A stretch of 64,000 nucleotides of DNA from Daphnia pulex (GCF_021134715.1 NC_060021.1:5456001-5520000); one strand, 5' to 3'; shown: positions 10,531 to 22,117, counted from the stretch's first letter. The notes: a model not told the origin generated them from the sequence alone. Translations and numbers: made by a program.

Positions 10531-12120
10531 CGAGGGGGCGCCAACTAAAAAAAGTCAAACAAAAAAGACAAAAAAAGTGAAGGTTATGTGACAAAAGAAA
10601 TTTTTTAGGGGGAGAGGGCAAAAATGGAAATAGCAAACGGGTAAAGTGACAAAGAAAGAGGAAGGTAATTTTTTTTCTACAAAAAAGAGGAAAAGAAATT
10701 TACTTTGGGTTAAAAGTTTTTTTCTTTGGTGAAAATGTTAAAAACATAATGAAGCCAAAGGCGATTTCGATCCTAGCGCCACCGCGCGCCACATTCAAAA
10801 TTAACTTAGTTACATTTTGTTTCACACCTGTCGATGTTGTGCGCGTATGCTATTCTAATCATGGATAAAATACAGTGCCCTTTTCAGCTTTTACGGCGAT
10901 ATTACGTAAACATATCTCCCAGAATAGTGTCGTTATTAAAAGAAGTTGATGTCGATAGTCTAAGATCTATTTCTCAACTTGATTCACCAGACAAATTAGT
11001 TGGCTTACAAGAAGCCAATCAGGAATCGGTGAGTGAGCCAGGGCGTTTTAAAAACGAAGAAGAAAAGCTTGTGTTGTTAGGTGATAAATTTGCGAGTGCT
11101 CCATCAACATTTAAATTCTCTTTTGGTGAGAAACTAATGCTGAACGATGCCATTAATGTGTCAAAACATATTTTACTTGAGTACTCTAAACAGTACACCT
11201 TTCTTCGTCAGACAGAAAAGCGTAAGACCTCGGCCAACACTACTGGTTCCCTTATAAAGAGACCCCGTTTTGACTATGTGCGTTCGGCCGGTGAGAAATC
11301 GGCAGTTTCGGTTGAGGTAGAGTGTGTTGCTTCAACCTCAACCACAACGACTAAAGATCCTGCTACTACAGCCTCAACTATAAATGAAACTGAGAACTCT
11401 GCCCCTCTCGTTCCCCTAACTAGGAAAGGTAAAACCCTCCATGATTACCTTATGAAATGGTTCATGAACACGAAGCTTATTGCTGAGAAACAAATAGCAT
11501 TTGTTATGGGTGACTGTGAAGTGATATCTGAAAATAGCACAATCAAGTGTTTAAAATGCAACGTGATCATAAAAAGTCATGTTGATGACAACGGAGGGTG
11601 GAAGATCCTCTTTTGCAATCATCTTCAGAGATGTCATAAAATTACCCCTGAGCCACAAGAAACAATACCGAGTCAACGTTGCGCAGATCCAACACGCAAA
11701 GTCACAGCAAGTCCCGTGTCGACAATCAGCGAAAAAAATAACACTCAAGAGATACTGAAAGAAAATTTTTGAAGGCCGGGAACGATAATGCAGCATTGTC
11801 TAATGTTGGATCAAACAGCCGTTAGTCAGCTCAGCTGTCCCGATTTGTAAATTTCAGTAATATACTGTTCTGACAACCCCGCTTTTATTCCGCCTCCGGC
11901 TAAACAAAAAGATAAAAAGTTTTTTTTTTCGACCAAAAAGTTAAAAAAGTTAAAAACATAGAGAAAAGACAAAAACCTTGGTCAAAAGAAAAAAAACTTG
12001 GTAAAAAGAAAACATTTTTGTCCACTTTTGGTGAATGGCGCGAAAAGATAGAGAACAACAAAAAACTTAGGCCTAAAAGGAAAATCTCTTTTTTTACTTT
12101 TTTGAGTTGGCGCCCCCTCG
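10531..12120 (+). mobile_element. hAT-like DNA transposon, non-autonomous, in intron 1
   Basis: A 1590-bp element has terminal inverted repeats CGAGGGGGCGCCAACT at the left and its exact complement at the right. It is flanked by a perfect 8-bp target duplication AATGTTAC (10523-10530 and 12121-12128). Subterminal regions are very A-rich. The 8-bp duplication and a BED-type zinc finger in its only open frame point to the hAT superfamily. There is no transposase catalytic domain, so it would need an enzyme supplied elsewhere. It lies in the first intron of the acyl-CoA synthetase gene. The perfect duplication and matching ends indicate a fairly recent insertion. Confidence 0.85.
10834..11772 (+). 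CDS. BED-finger protein of the hAT-like element
   Basis: An intact 312-aa frame lies inside the transposon. Residues about 185-225 are Ser/Thr-rich linker. Near the C-terminus C239, C242, H263 and H268 (CLKC ... NHLQRCH) fit a BED-type zinc finger, a DNA-binding domain common in hAT transposases. The RNase-H-like catalytic region is absent. It may be the DNA-binding remnant of a transposase, or a host-like regulator carried by the element. A second in-frame ATG at 10861 (MDKIQ) is an equally good start. Confidence 0.6.
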   Translation: MLCAYAILIMDKIQCPFQLLRRYYVNISPRIVSLLKEVDVDSLRSISQLDSPDKLVGLQEANQESVSEPGRFKNEEEKLVLLGDKFASAPSTFKFSFGEKLMLNDAINVSKHILLEYSKQYTFLRQTEKRKTSANTTGSLIKRPRFDYVRSAGEKSAVSVEVECVASTSTTTTKDPATTASTINETENSAPLVPLTRKGKTLHDYLMKWFMNTKLIAEKQIAFVMGDCEVISENSTIKCLKCNVIIKSHVDDNGGWKILFCNHLQRCHKITPEPQETIPSQRCADPTRKVTASPVSTISEKNNTQEILKENF

Positions 12121-13818
12121 AATGTTACCTTGGCTGGGTTCCATATACATAAGCTTCATTTTCCTATTCATATATTTCCAGGAATGTGGGATAACTGGAC
12201 GCAAGTATACGTACGACAAAGTGCGCATGCTTACCCGTCGATTCGGCTCTGCCCTGGTCAGAATGGGATTCAAAAAAGGCGAAGTTTTGGGATTGGTTCT
12301 GCCCAATCTGCCAGAGTTCCCGATTACTATGCTTGGAGCCGCTGGCATCGGTATGCCCGTCACTACCGTTAACCCAATCTACACTGCCGAAGAAATTGCG
12401 CGCCAGATGCAAAATTCCGGTACATCCGTCATCGTTACTATCCCACAAATGGCCGATACCATCCGTGAAGTGGCCAGCATGTGCCCGTCAATTCGTCAAC
12501 TCATTGTAGTTGGTGGACATCAAGAAGGATTTGTTTCCCTGATGGAAATGTTCCAAGATTCTGGTGATCTTTTCAATGAAAACATTGAGGTATTTCGTTT
12601 GTCTTTATTTTTTATTTTTCAATTCAATAATTGTTGCTAATTTATTCGACAGCTTGATCCATTCGATGACATGTTTGTGCTGCCCTATTCAAGGTATTGG
12701 ACTTATATTTTCTTTCGGGTAGTGAAATAATTGCAATTTTTTAACACTTTCGTGGAACGACCGGTCTTCCGAATCCTGCCGAATCCTGCTCACCCATTCA
12801 AACATTTGCGCCAACATTCAGCAAATCATTCATCCTGGAACAGCTAGAGTTATTCCAACAACATCCAGTAGGGATTTCTTTTACAACATTTTATTTTGTT
12901 TTCGTAATTTTAATTCGTTATGTTTGCTACAGATAACGTGTCAGACTCGTTTCAAGAAGTTTACATCTGCGTGCTTCCATTTTTCCACATTTAAGGAATG
13001 GTCGGCTCTATGCTCACCGGTTTGGATCACGGTGTCAAACTTGTTACCCTGCCGCGTTTCGAAAGCGAATCGTTTCTCAATTGCTTGTACCAACATCACG
13101 TAAGTCGTGTTTAAAAAAACGCAAGTAATCGACATTACGTGACTAGTTATATTTGGATTGTAGCCAACCATGCTGCAGCTGGTTCCTCCATTAGTTTCGT
13201 TCCTTGGACATCGCCCTGACCTGAAATTAGACGCTTTTCATAGATTGCACACAATCTTTTGTGCAGCCGCTCCATTGGGCCCCTCTGCGGCCAATAAGCT
13301 TATGGATCGATTGGGAAGACGGGATATTCTAATGCAAGAAGGTACATATACAATAATTTTGAAAGTAATGTTGAAATTTAATTTCTACATGTTGATTTAT
13401 TTATTTAGGTTACGGAATGACAGAGTCTTCTCCCATTACTCATATGAGTCCAATCATCAACAACGAAATCGGTTCATTCGGAGAGCCAGTATCCCGTATC
13501 CGAGTGAAAACTATGGATCTCAATACTGGCGAATCGCTTAGACCAGGACAAGAAGGAGAGATGTGCGTTTTTGGTCCTCAAGTCATGAAAGGTTATTACA
13601 CAAACGAGAAGGCCACCGAAGAAACCATCGACAGCGCGGGATGGCTCCACACGGGAGATATTGCTTATTACAATGAACAAGACCAGTTCTTTATCGTCGA
13701 TCGTCTCAAAGAGCTCATCAAGGTTAAGGGACTGCAGGTATGTTCTTTTCCCATATGGGGTTTTATACTTACTACGGCTAGTACAACTAAATTGATTAAC
13801 AAATCTGACCTACAGGTA

Positions 13819-14685
13819 GGGGAGACTGGAGTAAAATGGGACACCGGGTCAAAAGGGACAGTGGGGGGAAAAATAGTAGATGTTAATAAAACTTTAAAAA
13901 TTTTTAGTATGTTATGTAAATCTGTATAATCTACTTCGGCATGAAATTTTGTTGATTTTTGTCAATAACTGCATGAGTTATTGACAAAACTAAAAAAACG
14001 GTTTTTATTTATAAATTTTTGTCTCTGCCATTTTATGTTTATAGAAACAAATAAACGGTAATGGCATGTAAATTTAATATTGAAATGAAGCTGATTCATT
14101 TCTTGATCGTTTAAAACAAAAATTAGAATTTTAGACCAATTTGTTTAGACGGTATGAACTTTTTAAAAAAAGAGTCATAATCGGGTTGTTTGGGACAGCC
14201 GTTTTTGCCTAAAATGGGACAGTTACGGACCAATCAGCGTACAGCATTTTTAAGAGGCTCGATTTCCTGACCTAGCAACGCAGGATGTCCTACAGCTCCA
14301 TAAGGGTTTTTGTATATATAAGAAAAAAGGTTCATTAACACAATAATTTAATTGAAACATTTATAAACTCAAAGAGTCTATGCAGTGGAACACTTTTTCA
14401 ATTTTTTTCAATTTTATTAATGAATTTTAAGGCGAAAACGGAGGACGTCCCTTACCACCCACCCCAGTGTCCTCACTTACCCCCAAAAAATAGGCTCCTC
14501 CCATAAATCTGAGTAAACTTTCAAGGTCTTTTATGGGGAAATGGTTTATTATAAAATTATAAAAAAAATATGGGGGGTACATTACAATAAAGAATACATA
14601 AAAAATTTTTTTAACGAAATTAAAGAATTAGTTGGGGAGATATAGGGGGCAAACGAAAACCGTCCCGTTTTACTCCAGTCTCCCC
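13819..14685. mobile_element. TIR transposon (MITE-like) with TA duplication
   Basis: An 867-bp element has inverted repeats GGGGAGACTGGAGTAAAA plus YGGGAC at both ends, flanked by TA (13817-13818 and 14686-14687). The TA duplication suits Tc1/mariner-like or similar cut-and-paste families. No coding capacity is seen, so it is non-autonomous. It landed in the first codon of the last exon of the acyl-CoA synthetase gene (GTA TCC CCG). The right inverted repeat supplies TTTTACTCCAG, a 3' splice site ending at 14678. From there the frame reads SPLSPSELEDVL into the original exon. Confidence 0.85.
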
Positions 14686-14975
14686 TATCCCCGTCTGAAC
14701 TGGAAGATGTTTTACGGCGCCACCCTGCTGTTTTGGACGTAGCTGTCATCGGTATTCCCGATGATATGTCTGGTGAACTTCCCCGCGCTTATGTCGTCAA
14801 GAAAAATGGCGTCTCTGTCTCCAAGGAAGACATTGCCGAGTTTGTCGACGCAAAAGTAGCTCCTCATAAAAGACTCAAGGGTGGAGTCATGTTCATCGAC
14901 GCAATCCCCAAAACGAATACAGGTAAATTGCTGCGCCGCGAATTGAAAAGCATGCTATTGTCTCAGATCTCATGA

Positions 14976-15454
14976 GGCTAAACTCAAGTTGAAGACTATA
15001 TTATTGCTTTTAAAAAAGCTGTTATACCTTGAGAAAATCACACAAATTATTTGCAGGAAATGACTGTCGTTTGAAATTTTTTCCTTTCCTTGGTTATACG
15101 TATAAATCGATACTTTATATTCCATTGTAAAGCACTTAGTGCCTTAATTTTCCCTTTTTTTCTGTACCGACTGGTAAGGTGAAGCTTTCACTTTTCAGTC
15201 ATTCGAAACTTGTAAAACGGATAGCAAACAGCTTTTTTTCTTTTTCAATTTCTGGTGCGCGTATAATTTACTCTATATATTATTCGGGTGAATGTGTTCT
15301 CTCGTCGTCCTTGTGTGGACTGTCAAAATTACTAAATTCGAATGCAAATGCATATTCAATGCAAAGTTAATTTTGTTATGTCAGTTTTCACTCGATCGCA
15401 CTATATATTTGGTACTGTTTATGTGACACAGTTTTAAGTTTTCTTGTATGTAAG
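14976..15454. other. Intergenic gap before the array
   Basis: It is AT-rich, would include the 3' UTR of the acyl-CoA synthetase gene, and has no recognisable gene. A small open frame at 15179-15370 has no support. Similarity to the array unit begins near CTAATT at about 15455. Confidence 0.5.
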
Positions 15455-15657
15455 CTAATTTGATGTTGCATGGATCTGCTCTTCCTAGTAAGAGACCAGG
15501 ACTCGTAGTATCGTTGAAAATCTCGTTGATTTTTTTTTAAATTGTTCTTTGTGCTGTGGAACAGTTGGGAAATTTAAAATAGAAGTAATCAATTGTAAAA
15601 CTGCTGTTGTGACGTCATGACCACTTATGAAATTGTTGTCCTATAAATAAGATTTGT

Positions 15658-15730
15658 AGTACTATGGCTTAGATGGAAAAGGGCCTGCCTAGTAAGTAGG
15701 AGATCACGAGTTCGAGTCTCGTTGGGACCT
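15658..15730 (+). tRNA. tRNA-Thr(AGU)-like, copy 1
   Basis: Class B, the first copy of the array; TATAAATA lies about 20 bp upstream. Confidence 0.4.
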
Positions 15731-16141
15731 GTAAGATATGTCATCATAATCATCCCGTGTCTCTTAGAAAACAGAAAAAGAACTGAAAGAATCGTTAAAA
15801 TAAATTATATTTTAGCGCAGAATACCGTTAAATTGCTAGTTATAATGATTATTTTCTTGGTAGTCTAATTTTGACTGCCAACTCAGGCACAATTCCATAG
15901 GTATTTTCCATGCTGATATTTAAACACCAAATCATAATAACTAATTGTGCAGCATGGATCTACTCTTCCTAGTAAGAGACCAGGACTCGTAGTATCGTTG
16001 AAAATCTCGTTGATTTTTTTGTAAATGGTTCTTTGTGCTGTGGAACAGTTGGGAACTTTAAAATAGAAGTAATCAATTGTAAAACTGCTGTTGTGAAGTC
16101 ATGACCACTTTTGAAATTGTTGTCCTATGAAAATGTTTTGT

Positions 16142-16214
16142 GGTACTATGGCTTAGATGGCAAAGCGCCTGCCTTGTAAGCAGGAGATCACGAGTTCGAG
16201 TCTCGTTGGGACCT
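16142..16214 (+). tRNA. tRNA-Thr(UGU)-like, copy 2
   Basis: Class A; D, anticodon and T stems are fully paired. Confidence 0.6.
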
Positions 16215-16625
16215 GTAAGAAATGTCATCATAATCATCCCGTGTCTCTTAGAAAACAGAAAAAGAACTGATAGAATCGTTAAAATAAGTTCTATTTTAGC
16301 GCTGAATACCGTTAAATTGCTAGATATAATGATTATTTTCTTGGTAATCTAATTTTGACCGCCTACTCGGGCACAATTCCATAGGTATTTTCCATGCTGA
16401 TATTAAAACACCAAATCATAATAACTAATTGTGCAGCATGGATCTGCTCTTCCTAGTAAGAGACCAGGACTCGTAGTATCGTTGAAAATCTCGTTGATTT
16501 TTTTTTAAATTGTTCTTTGTGCTGTGGAACAGTTGGGAAATTTAAAATAGAAGTAATCAATTGTAAAACTGCTGTTGTGACGTCATGACCACTTATGAAA
16601 TTGTTGTCCTATAAATAAGATTTGT

Positions 16626-16698
16626 AGTACTATGGCTTAGATGGAAAAGGGCCTGCCTAGTAAGTAGGAGATCACGAGTTCGAGTCTCGTTGGGACCT
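16626..16698 (+). tRNA. tRNA-Thr(AGU)-like, copy 3
   Basis: Class B; 968 bp from copy 1 and nearly identical. Confidence 0.4.
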
Positions 16699-17109
16699 GT
16701 AAGAAATGTCATCATAATTATCCCGTGTCTCTTAGAAAACAGAAAAAGAACTGAAAGAATCGTTAAAATAAATTATATTTTAGCGCAGAATACCGTTAAA
16801 TTGCTAGTTATAATGATTATTTTCTTGGTAGTCTAATTTTGACTGCCAACTCAGGCACAATTCCATAGGTATTTTCCATGCTGATATTTAAACACCAAAT
16901 CATAATAACTAATTGTGCAGCATGGATCTACTCTTCCTAGTAAGAGACCAGGACTCGTAGTATCGTTGAAAATCTCGTTGATTTTTTTGTAAATGGTTCT
17001 TTGTGCTGTGGAACAGTTGGGAACTTTAAAATAGAAGTAATCAATTGTAAAACTGCTGTTGTGAAGTCATGACCACTTTTGAAATTGTTGTCCTATGAAA
17101 AAGTTTTGT

Positions 17110-17182
17110 GGTACTATGGCTTAGATGGCAAAGCGCCTGCCTTGTAAGCAGGAGATCACGAGTTCGAGTCTCGTTGGGACCT
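17110..17182 (+). tRNA. tRNA-Thr(UGU)-like, copy 4
   Basis: Class A; 968 bp from copy 2. Confidence 0.6.
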
Positions 17183-17593
17183 GTAAGAAATGTCATCATA
17201 ATCATCCCGTGTCTCTTAGAAAACAGAAAAAGAACTGATAGAATCGTTAAAATAAGTTCTATTTTAGCGCTGAATACCGTTAAATTGCTAGATATAATGA
17301 TTATTTTCTTGGTAATCTAATTTTGACCGCCTACTCGGGCACAATTCCATAGGTATTTTCCATGCTGATATTAAAACACCAAATCATAATAACTAATTGT
17401 GCAGCATGGATCTGCTCTTCCTAGTAAGAGACCAGGACTCGTAGTATCGTTGAAAATCTCGTTGATTTTTTTTTAAATTGTTCTTTGTGCTGTGGAACAG
17501 TTGGGAAATTTAAAATAGAAGTAATCAATTGTAAAACTGCTGTTGTGACGTCATGACCACTTATGAAATTGTTGTCCTATAAATAAGATTTGT

Positions 17594-17666
17594 AGTACTA
17601 TGGCTTAGATGGAAAAGGGCCTGCCTAGTAAGTAGGAGATCACGAGTTCGAGTCTCGTTGGGACCT
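17594..17666 (+). tRNA. tRNA-Thr(AGU)-like, copy 5
   Basis: Class B; last copy before the first 806-bp insert. Confidence 0.4.
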
Positions 17667-17874
17667 GTAAGAAATGTCATCATAATCATCCCGTGTCTCT
17701 TAGAAAACAGAAAAAGAACTGAAAGAATCGTTAAAATAAATTATATTTTAGCGCAGAATACCGTTAAATTGCTAGTTATAATGATTATTTTCTTGGTAGT
17801 CTAATTTTGACTGCCAACTCAGGCACAATTCCATAGGTATTTTCCATGCTGATATTTAAACACCAAATCATAAA

Positions 17875-18680
17875 AATGCCACTGCGTGTCGGCCTTCGAG
17901 ATTTTATTGTTGTGAGGGTCGTTCGTATTTAAAAAATTACTATTCACTGATGATTCTATAGACTTGAAAAAGATTCTTTTACTATATACCTCCGATTGTC
18001 CAAAATGAAATAAATCCAAATCATCTATTGATTTTTCCATAATACTAATAGCGATAATAACACCGACTATTCGGCTAAATGATTCGTAGGTACTGCGAAA
18101 CTAGCAGGCGTAATTAATTGTCCTGTTCTTTTTTTGTGATGTAATATCCTGCATTGCCAGATCACGAAATAGTCCGTATCACACTCTGTCAAAGAAACTC
18201 CTCCCATTTCACGAAACTCCTCCCATTTCACACATATAAATATTCTTGTAAAATCAACCAAATCAGATGTTGAGATGAAATCTAGCACATTATTTGAAGA
18301 ATTTGATGGGGAATCGGAAGGAATTCACGCAACAACAAACAAACTTGGAATATGAGTCGCAGCTTTAAAAAACGTTTTTTCCCGCCCCTTTTGCACCTTC
18401 AACAATTCGTAACTAATTAACAACTTAACTTATCGTTATAAACTTTTGCGCGTTAGTTGGACAAACGTCTAAGGAATCGAATAAAGTTAACGCCAAGGGC
18501 TCACGTCAATTCATGCGAGCCACACCTGTGCCACAGTTTGTAAACTGTTATTCAGCCAATCACAGAGCGCCATTGATTCCCTTGGGTTTAAATAATAGTT
18601 TTTGGCCCTGTGTTCCTCCCCGCCCATTTATGCCGCTAAAAGCCTTCTAGATTTTCAATCAAGTTGAAAATCTCTCAGGG
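17875..18680. other. 806-bp unrelated insert in the array, first copy
   Basis: Non-array sequence interrupts a unit between CACCAAATCATAA and ATAACTAATTG. It holds two minus-strand frames of 73 codons, at 18067-18288 and 17819-18040 (the second runs into the array); neither is recognised. It has a direct repeat of CTCCTCCCATTTCAC (near 18201 and 18221), CCAAT-type motifs (CAGCCAATCACAGAG), and a perfect 10-bp hairpin at 18649-18673 close to its right end. Matching inverted termini and a clear target duplication are not visible. It could be a captured gene or promoter fragment or an unclassified element. Confidence 0.75.
18649..18673. repeat. Perfect hairpin at the right end of the insert
   Basis: AGATTTTCAA pairs with TTGAAAATCT around the loop TCAAG, 7 bp before the insert ends. 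A hairpin near one end recalls Helitron 3' ends, but the required CTRR terminus is absent. The array unit itself contains TTGAAAATCTC, so the arm could be array-derived. Confidence 0.6.
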
Positions 18681-18885
18681 ATAACTAATTGTGCAGCATG
18701 GATCTGCTCTTCCTAGTAAGAGACCAGGACTCGTAGTATCGTTGAAAATCTCGTTGATTTTTTTGTAAATGGTTCTTTGTGCTGTGGAACAGTTGGGAAC
18801 TTTAAAATAGAAGTAATCAATTGTAAAACTGCTGTTGTGACGTCATGACCACTTTTGAAATTGTTGGCCTATGAAAAAGTTTTGT

Positions 18886-18958
18886 GGTACTATGGCTTAG
18901 ATGGCAAAGCGCCTGCCTTGTAAGCAGGAGATCACGAGTTCGAGTATCGTTGGGACCT
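18886..18958 (+). tRNA. tRNA-Thr(UGU)-like, copy 6
   Basis: Class A2. Confidence 0.5.
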
Positions 18959-19371
18959 GTAAGAAATGTCATCACATTCATCCCGTGTCTCTTAGAAAAC
19001 AGAAAAAGAACTGATAGAATCGTTAAAATAAGTTCTATTTTAGCGCTGAATACCGTTAAATTGCTAGTTATAATGATTATTTTCTTGGTAATCTAATTTT
19101 GACCGCCTACTCGGGCCCAATTCCATAGGTATTTTCCATGCTGATATTTAAACACCAAATCATAAAAACTAATTGTGCAGCATGGATCTGCTCTTCCTAG
19201 TAAGAGACCAGGACTCGTAGTATCGTTGAAAATCTCGTTGATTGTTTTTTGTAAATTGTTCTTTGTGCTTTGGAACAGTTGGGAACTTTAAAATAGAAGT
19301 AATCAATTGTTAAACTGCTGTTGTGACGTCATGACCACTTTTGAAATTGTTGTCCTATGAAAAAAGCTTGT

Positions 19372-19444
19372 GGTCCTATGGGTTAGATGGCAAAGCGCCT
19401 GCCTTGTAAGCAGGAGATCACGAGTTCGAGTCTCGTTGGGACCT
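19372..19444 (+). tRNA. tRNA-Thr(UGU)-like, copy 7
   Basis: Class C; only the D-stem mismatch spoils an otherwise complete cloverleaf. Confidence 0.65.
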
Positions 19445-19855
19445 GTAAGAAATGTCATCATAATCATCCCGTGTCTCTTAGAAAACAGAAAAAGAACTGA
19501 TAGAATCGTTAAAACAAGTTCTATTTTAGCGCAGAATACCGTTAAATTGCTAGTTATAATGATTATTTTCTTGGTAGTCTAATTTTGACTGCCAACTCAG
19601 GCACAATTCCATAGGTATTTTCCATGCTGATATTTAAACACCAAATCATAATAACTAATTGTGCAGCATGGATCTGCTCTTCCTAGTAAGAGACCAGGAC
19701 TCGTAGTATCGTTGAAAATCTCGTTGATTTTTTTTTAAATTGTTCTTTGTGCTGTGGAACAGTTGGGAAATTTAAAATAGAAGTAATCAATTGTAAAACT
19801 GCTGTTGTGACGTCATGAACACTTATGAAATTGTTGTCCTATAAATAAGATTTGT

Positions 19856-19928
19856 GGTACTATGGCTTAGATGGAAAAGGGCCTGCCTAGTAAGTAGGAG
19901 ATCACGAGTTCGAGTCTCGTTGGGACCT
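19856..19928 (+). tRNA. tRNA-Thr(AGU)-like, copy 8
   Basis: Class B with G1 restored; duplicate of copy 5 at a distance of 2262 bp. Confidence 0.4.
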
Positions 19929-20136
19929 GTAAGAAATGTCATCATAATCATCCCGTGTCTCTTAGAAAACAGAAAAAGAACTGAAAGAATCGTTAAAATA
20001 AATTATATTTTAGCGCAGAATACCGTTAAATTGCTAGTTATAATGATTATTTTCTTGGTAGTCTAATTTTGACTGCCAACTCAGGCACAATTCCATAGGT
20101 ATTTTCCATGCTGATATTTAAACACCAAATCATAAA

Positions 20137-20942
20137 AATGCCACTGCGTGTCGGCCTTCGAGATTTTATTGTTGTGAGGGTCGTTCGTATTTAAAAAATT
20201 ACTATTCACTGATGATTCTATAGACTTGAAAAAGATTCTTTTACTATATACCTCCGATTGTCCAAAATGAAATAAATCCAAATCATCTATTGATTTTTCC
20301 ATAATACTAATAGCGATAATAACACCGACTATTCGGCTAAATGATTCGTAGGTACTGCGAAACTAGCAGGCGTAATTAATTGTCCTGTTCTTTTTTTGTG
20401 ATGTAATATCCTGCATTGCCAGATCACGAAATAGTCCGTATCACACTCTGTCAAAGAAACTCCTCCCATTTCACGAAACTCCTCCCATTTCACACATATA
20501 AATATTCTTGTAAAATCAACCAAATCAGATGTTGAGATGAAATCTAGCATATTATTTGAAGAATTTGATGGGGAATCGGAAGGAATTCACGCAACAACAA
20601 ACAAACTTGGAATATGAGTCGCAGCTTTAAAAAACGTTTTTTCCCGCCCCTTTTGCACCTTCAACAATTCGTAACTAATTAACAACTTAACTTATCGTTA
20701 TAAACTTTTGCGCGTTAGTTGGACAAACGTCTAAGGAATCGAATAAAGTTAACGCCAAGGGCTCACGTCAATTCATGCGAGCCACACCTGTGCCACAGTT
20801 TGTAAACTGTTATTCAGCCAATCACAGAGCGCCATTGATTCCCTTGGGTTTAAATAATAGTTTTTGGCCCTGTGTTCCTCCCCGCCCATTTATGCCGCTA
20901 AAAGCCTTCTAGATTTTCAATCAAGTTGAAAATCTCTCAGGG
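20137..20942. other. 806-bp unrelated insert in the array, second copy
   Basis: This is essentially identical to the insert at 17875-18680 and displaced by exactly 2262 bp. Both flanks are duplicated too, so it arose by duplication of insert plus flanking units, not by a second insertion. One visible difference is TAGCATATT here against TAGCACATT in the first copy. Confidence 0.85.
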
Positions 20943-21147
20943 ATAACTAATTGTGCAGCATGGATCTGCTCTTCCTAGTAAGAGACCAGGACTCGTAGTA
21001 TCGTTGAAAATCTCGTTGATTTTTTTGTAAATGGTTCTTTGTGCTGTGGAACAGTTGGGAACTTTAAAATAGAAGTAATCAATTGTAAAACTGCTGTTGT
21101 GACGTCATGACCACTTTTGAAATTGTTGGCCTATGAAAAAGTTTTGT

Positions 21148-21220
21148 GGTACTATGGCTTAGATGGCAAAGCGCCTGCCTTGTAAGCAGGAGATCACGAG
21201 TTCGAGTATCGTTGGGACCT
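21148..21220 (+). tRNA. tRNA-Thr(UGU)-like, copy 9
   Basis: Class A2; duplicate of copy 6 (2262 bp). Confidence 0.5.
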
Positions 21221-21633
21221 GTAAGAAATGTCATCACATTCATCCCGTGTCTCTTAGAAAACAGAAAAAGAACTGATAGAATCGTTAAAATAAGTTCTAT
21301 TTTAGCGCTGAATACCGTTAAATTGCTAGTTATAATGATTATTTTCTTGGTAATCTAATTTTGACCGCCTACTCGGGCACAATTCCATAGGTATTTTTAC
21401 TTGCTGATATTTAAACACCAAATCATAAAAACTAATTGTGCAGCATGGATCTGCTCTTCCTAGTAAGAGACCAGGACTCGTAGTATCGTTGAAAATCTCG
21501 TTGATTGTTTTTTGTAAATTGTTCTTTGTGCTTTGGAACAGTTGGGAACTTTAAAATAGAAGTAATCAATTGTTAAACTGCTGTTGTGACGTCATGACCA
21601 CTTTTGAAATTGTTGTCCTTTGAAAAGTTCTTT

Positions 21634-21706
21634 GATCCTATGGCTTAGATGGCAAAGCGCCTACCTTGTATTCAGAAGATCACTAGTTCGAGTCTCGTTG
21701 GGACCT
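21634..21706 (+). pseudogene. Degenerate tRNA-Thr-like, copy 10
   Basis: The anticodon stem is disrupted (CCTAC against TCAGA) and the T stem is altered (ACTAG). Confidence 0.6.
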
Positions 21707-22117
21707 GAAAGAAATGTCATCATAATCATCCCGTGTCTCTTAGAAAACAGAAAAAGAACTGATAGAATCGTTAAAATAAGTTCTATTTTAGCGCAGAATA
21801 CCGTTAAATTGCTAGTTATAATGATTATTTTCTTGGTAATCTAATTTTGACTGCCTAATCGGGCACAATTCCATAGGTATTTTCCATGCTGATATTAAAA
21901 CACCAAATCATAATAACTAATTGTGCAGCATGGATCTGCTCTTCCTAGTAAGAGACCAGGACTCGTAGTATCGTTGAAAATCTCGTTGATTTTTTTGTAA
22001 ATTGTTCTTTGTGCTGTGGAACAGTTGGGAACTTTAAAATAGAAGTAATCAATTGTAAAACTGCTGTTGTGACGTCATGACCACTTATAAAATTGTTGTC
22101 CTATGAAAAAGTTTTGT

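Larger units (their letters stand above)
10001..14975 (+). pseudogene. 4-coumarate-CoA-ligase-like acyl-CoA synthetase, decayed
   Basis: This is an ANL-superfamily (4CL/luciferase-like) enzyme gene, which would form acyl-AMP and then acyl-CoA. Exons are read at 10001-10282, 12182-12589, 12653-12693, 12753-12867, 12933-13099, 13164-13341, 13409-13737 and 14679-14975. The N-terminus (MAGFRLPCFKSLANLSG) resembles a mitochondrial presequence. Family motifs YGMTESSPITH, GWLHTGDIAYY, IVDRLKELIKVKG, and PKTNTGKLLRREL with the catalytic Lys are all present. The coding frame is broken by in-frame stops at 10112 (TGA), 10262 (TAG) and 12992 (TAA, where HIYG is expected). The AG acceptor before 12753 is lost (TTTCG). 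There is also a net 1-nt loss within the ATP-binding GTTGLPKG motif (12768-12785); the exon phases confirm it. Two transposons sit in it. Elsewhere frames and splice sites are intact, so decay is recent, unless these are sequencing errors. Confidence 0.85.

Noticed and set aside
12107-12640. ATG at 12107 as start of the acyl-CoA synthetase exon
   Set aside because: It lies in the transposon's inverted repeat and intron. The real exon starts at 12182 after TTTCCAG and continues the frame of the 10001-10282 exon.
18649-18680. Helitron 3' end for the 806-bp insert
   Set aside because: A hairpin is present but the terminus is CTCAGGG, not CTRR, and the left end lacks TC in the right context.
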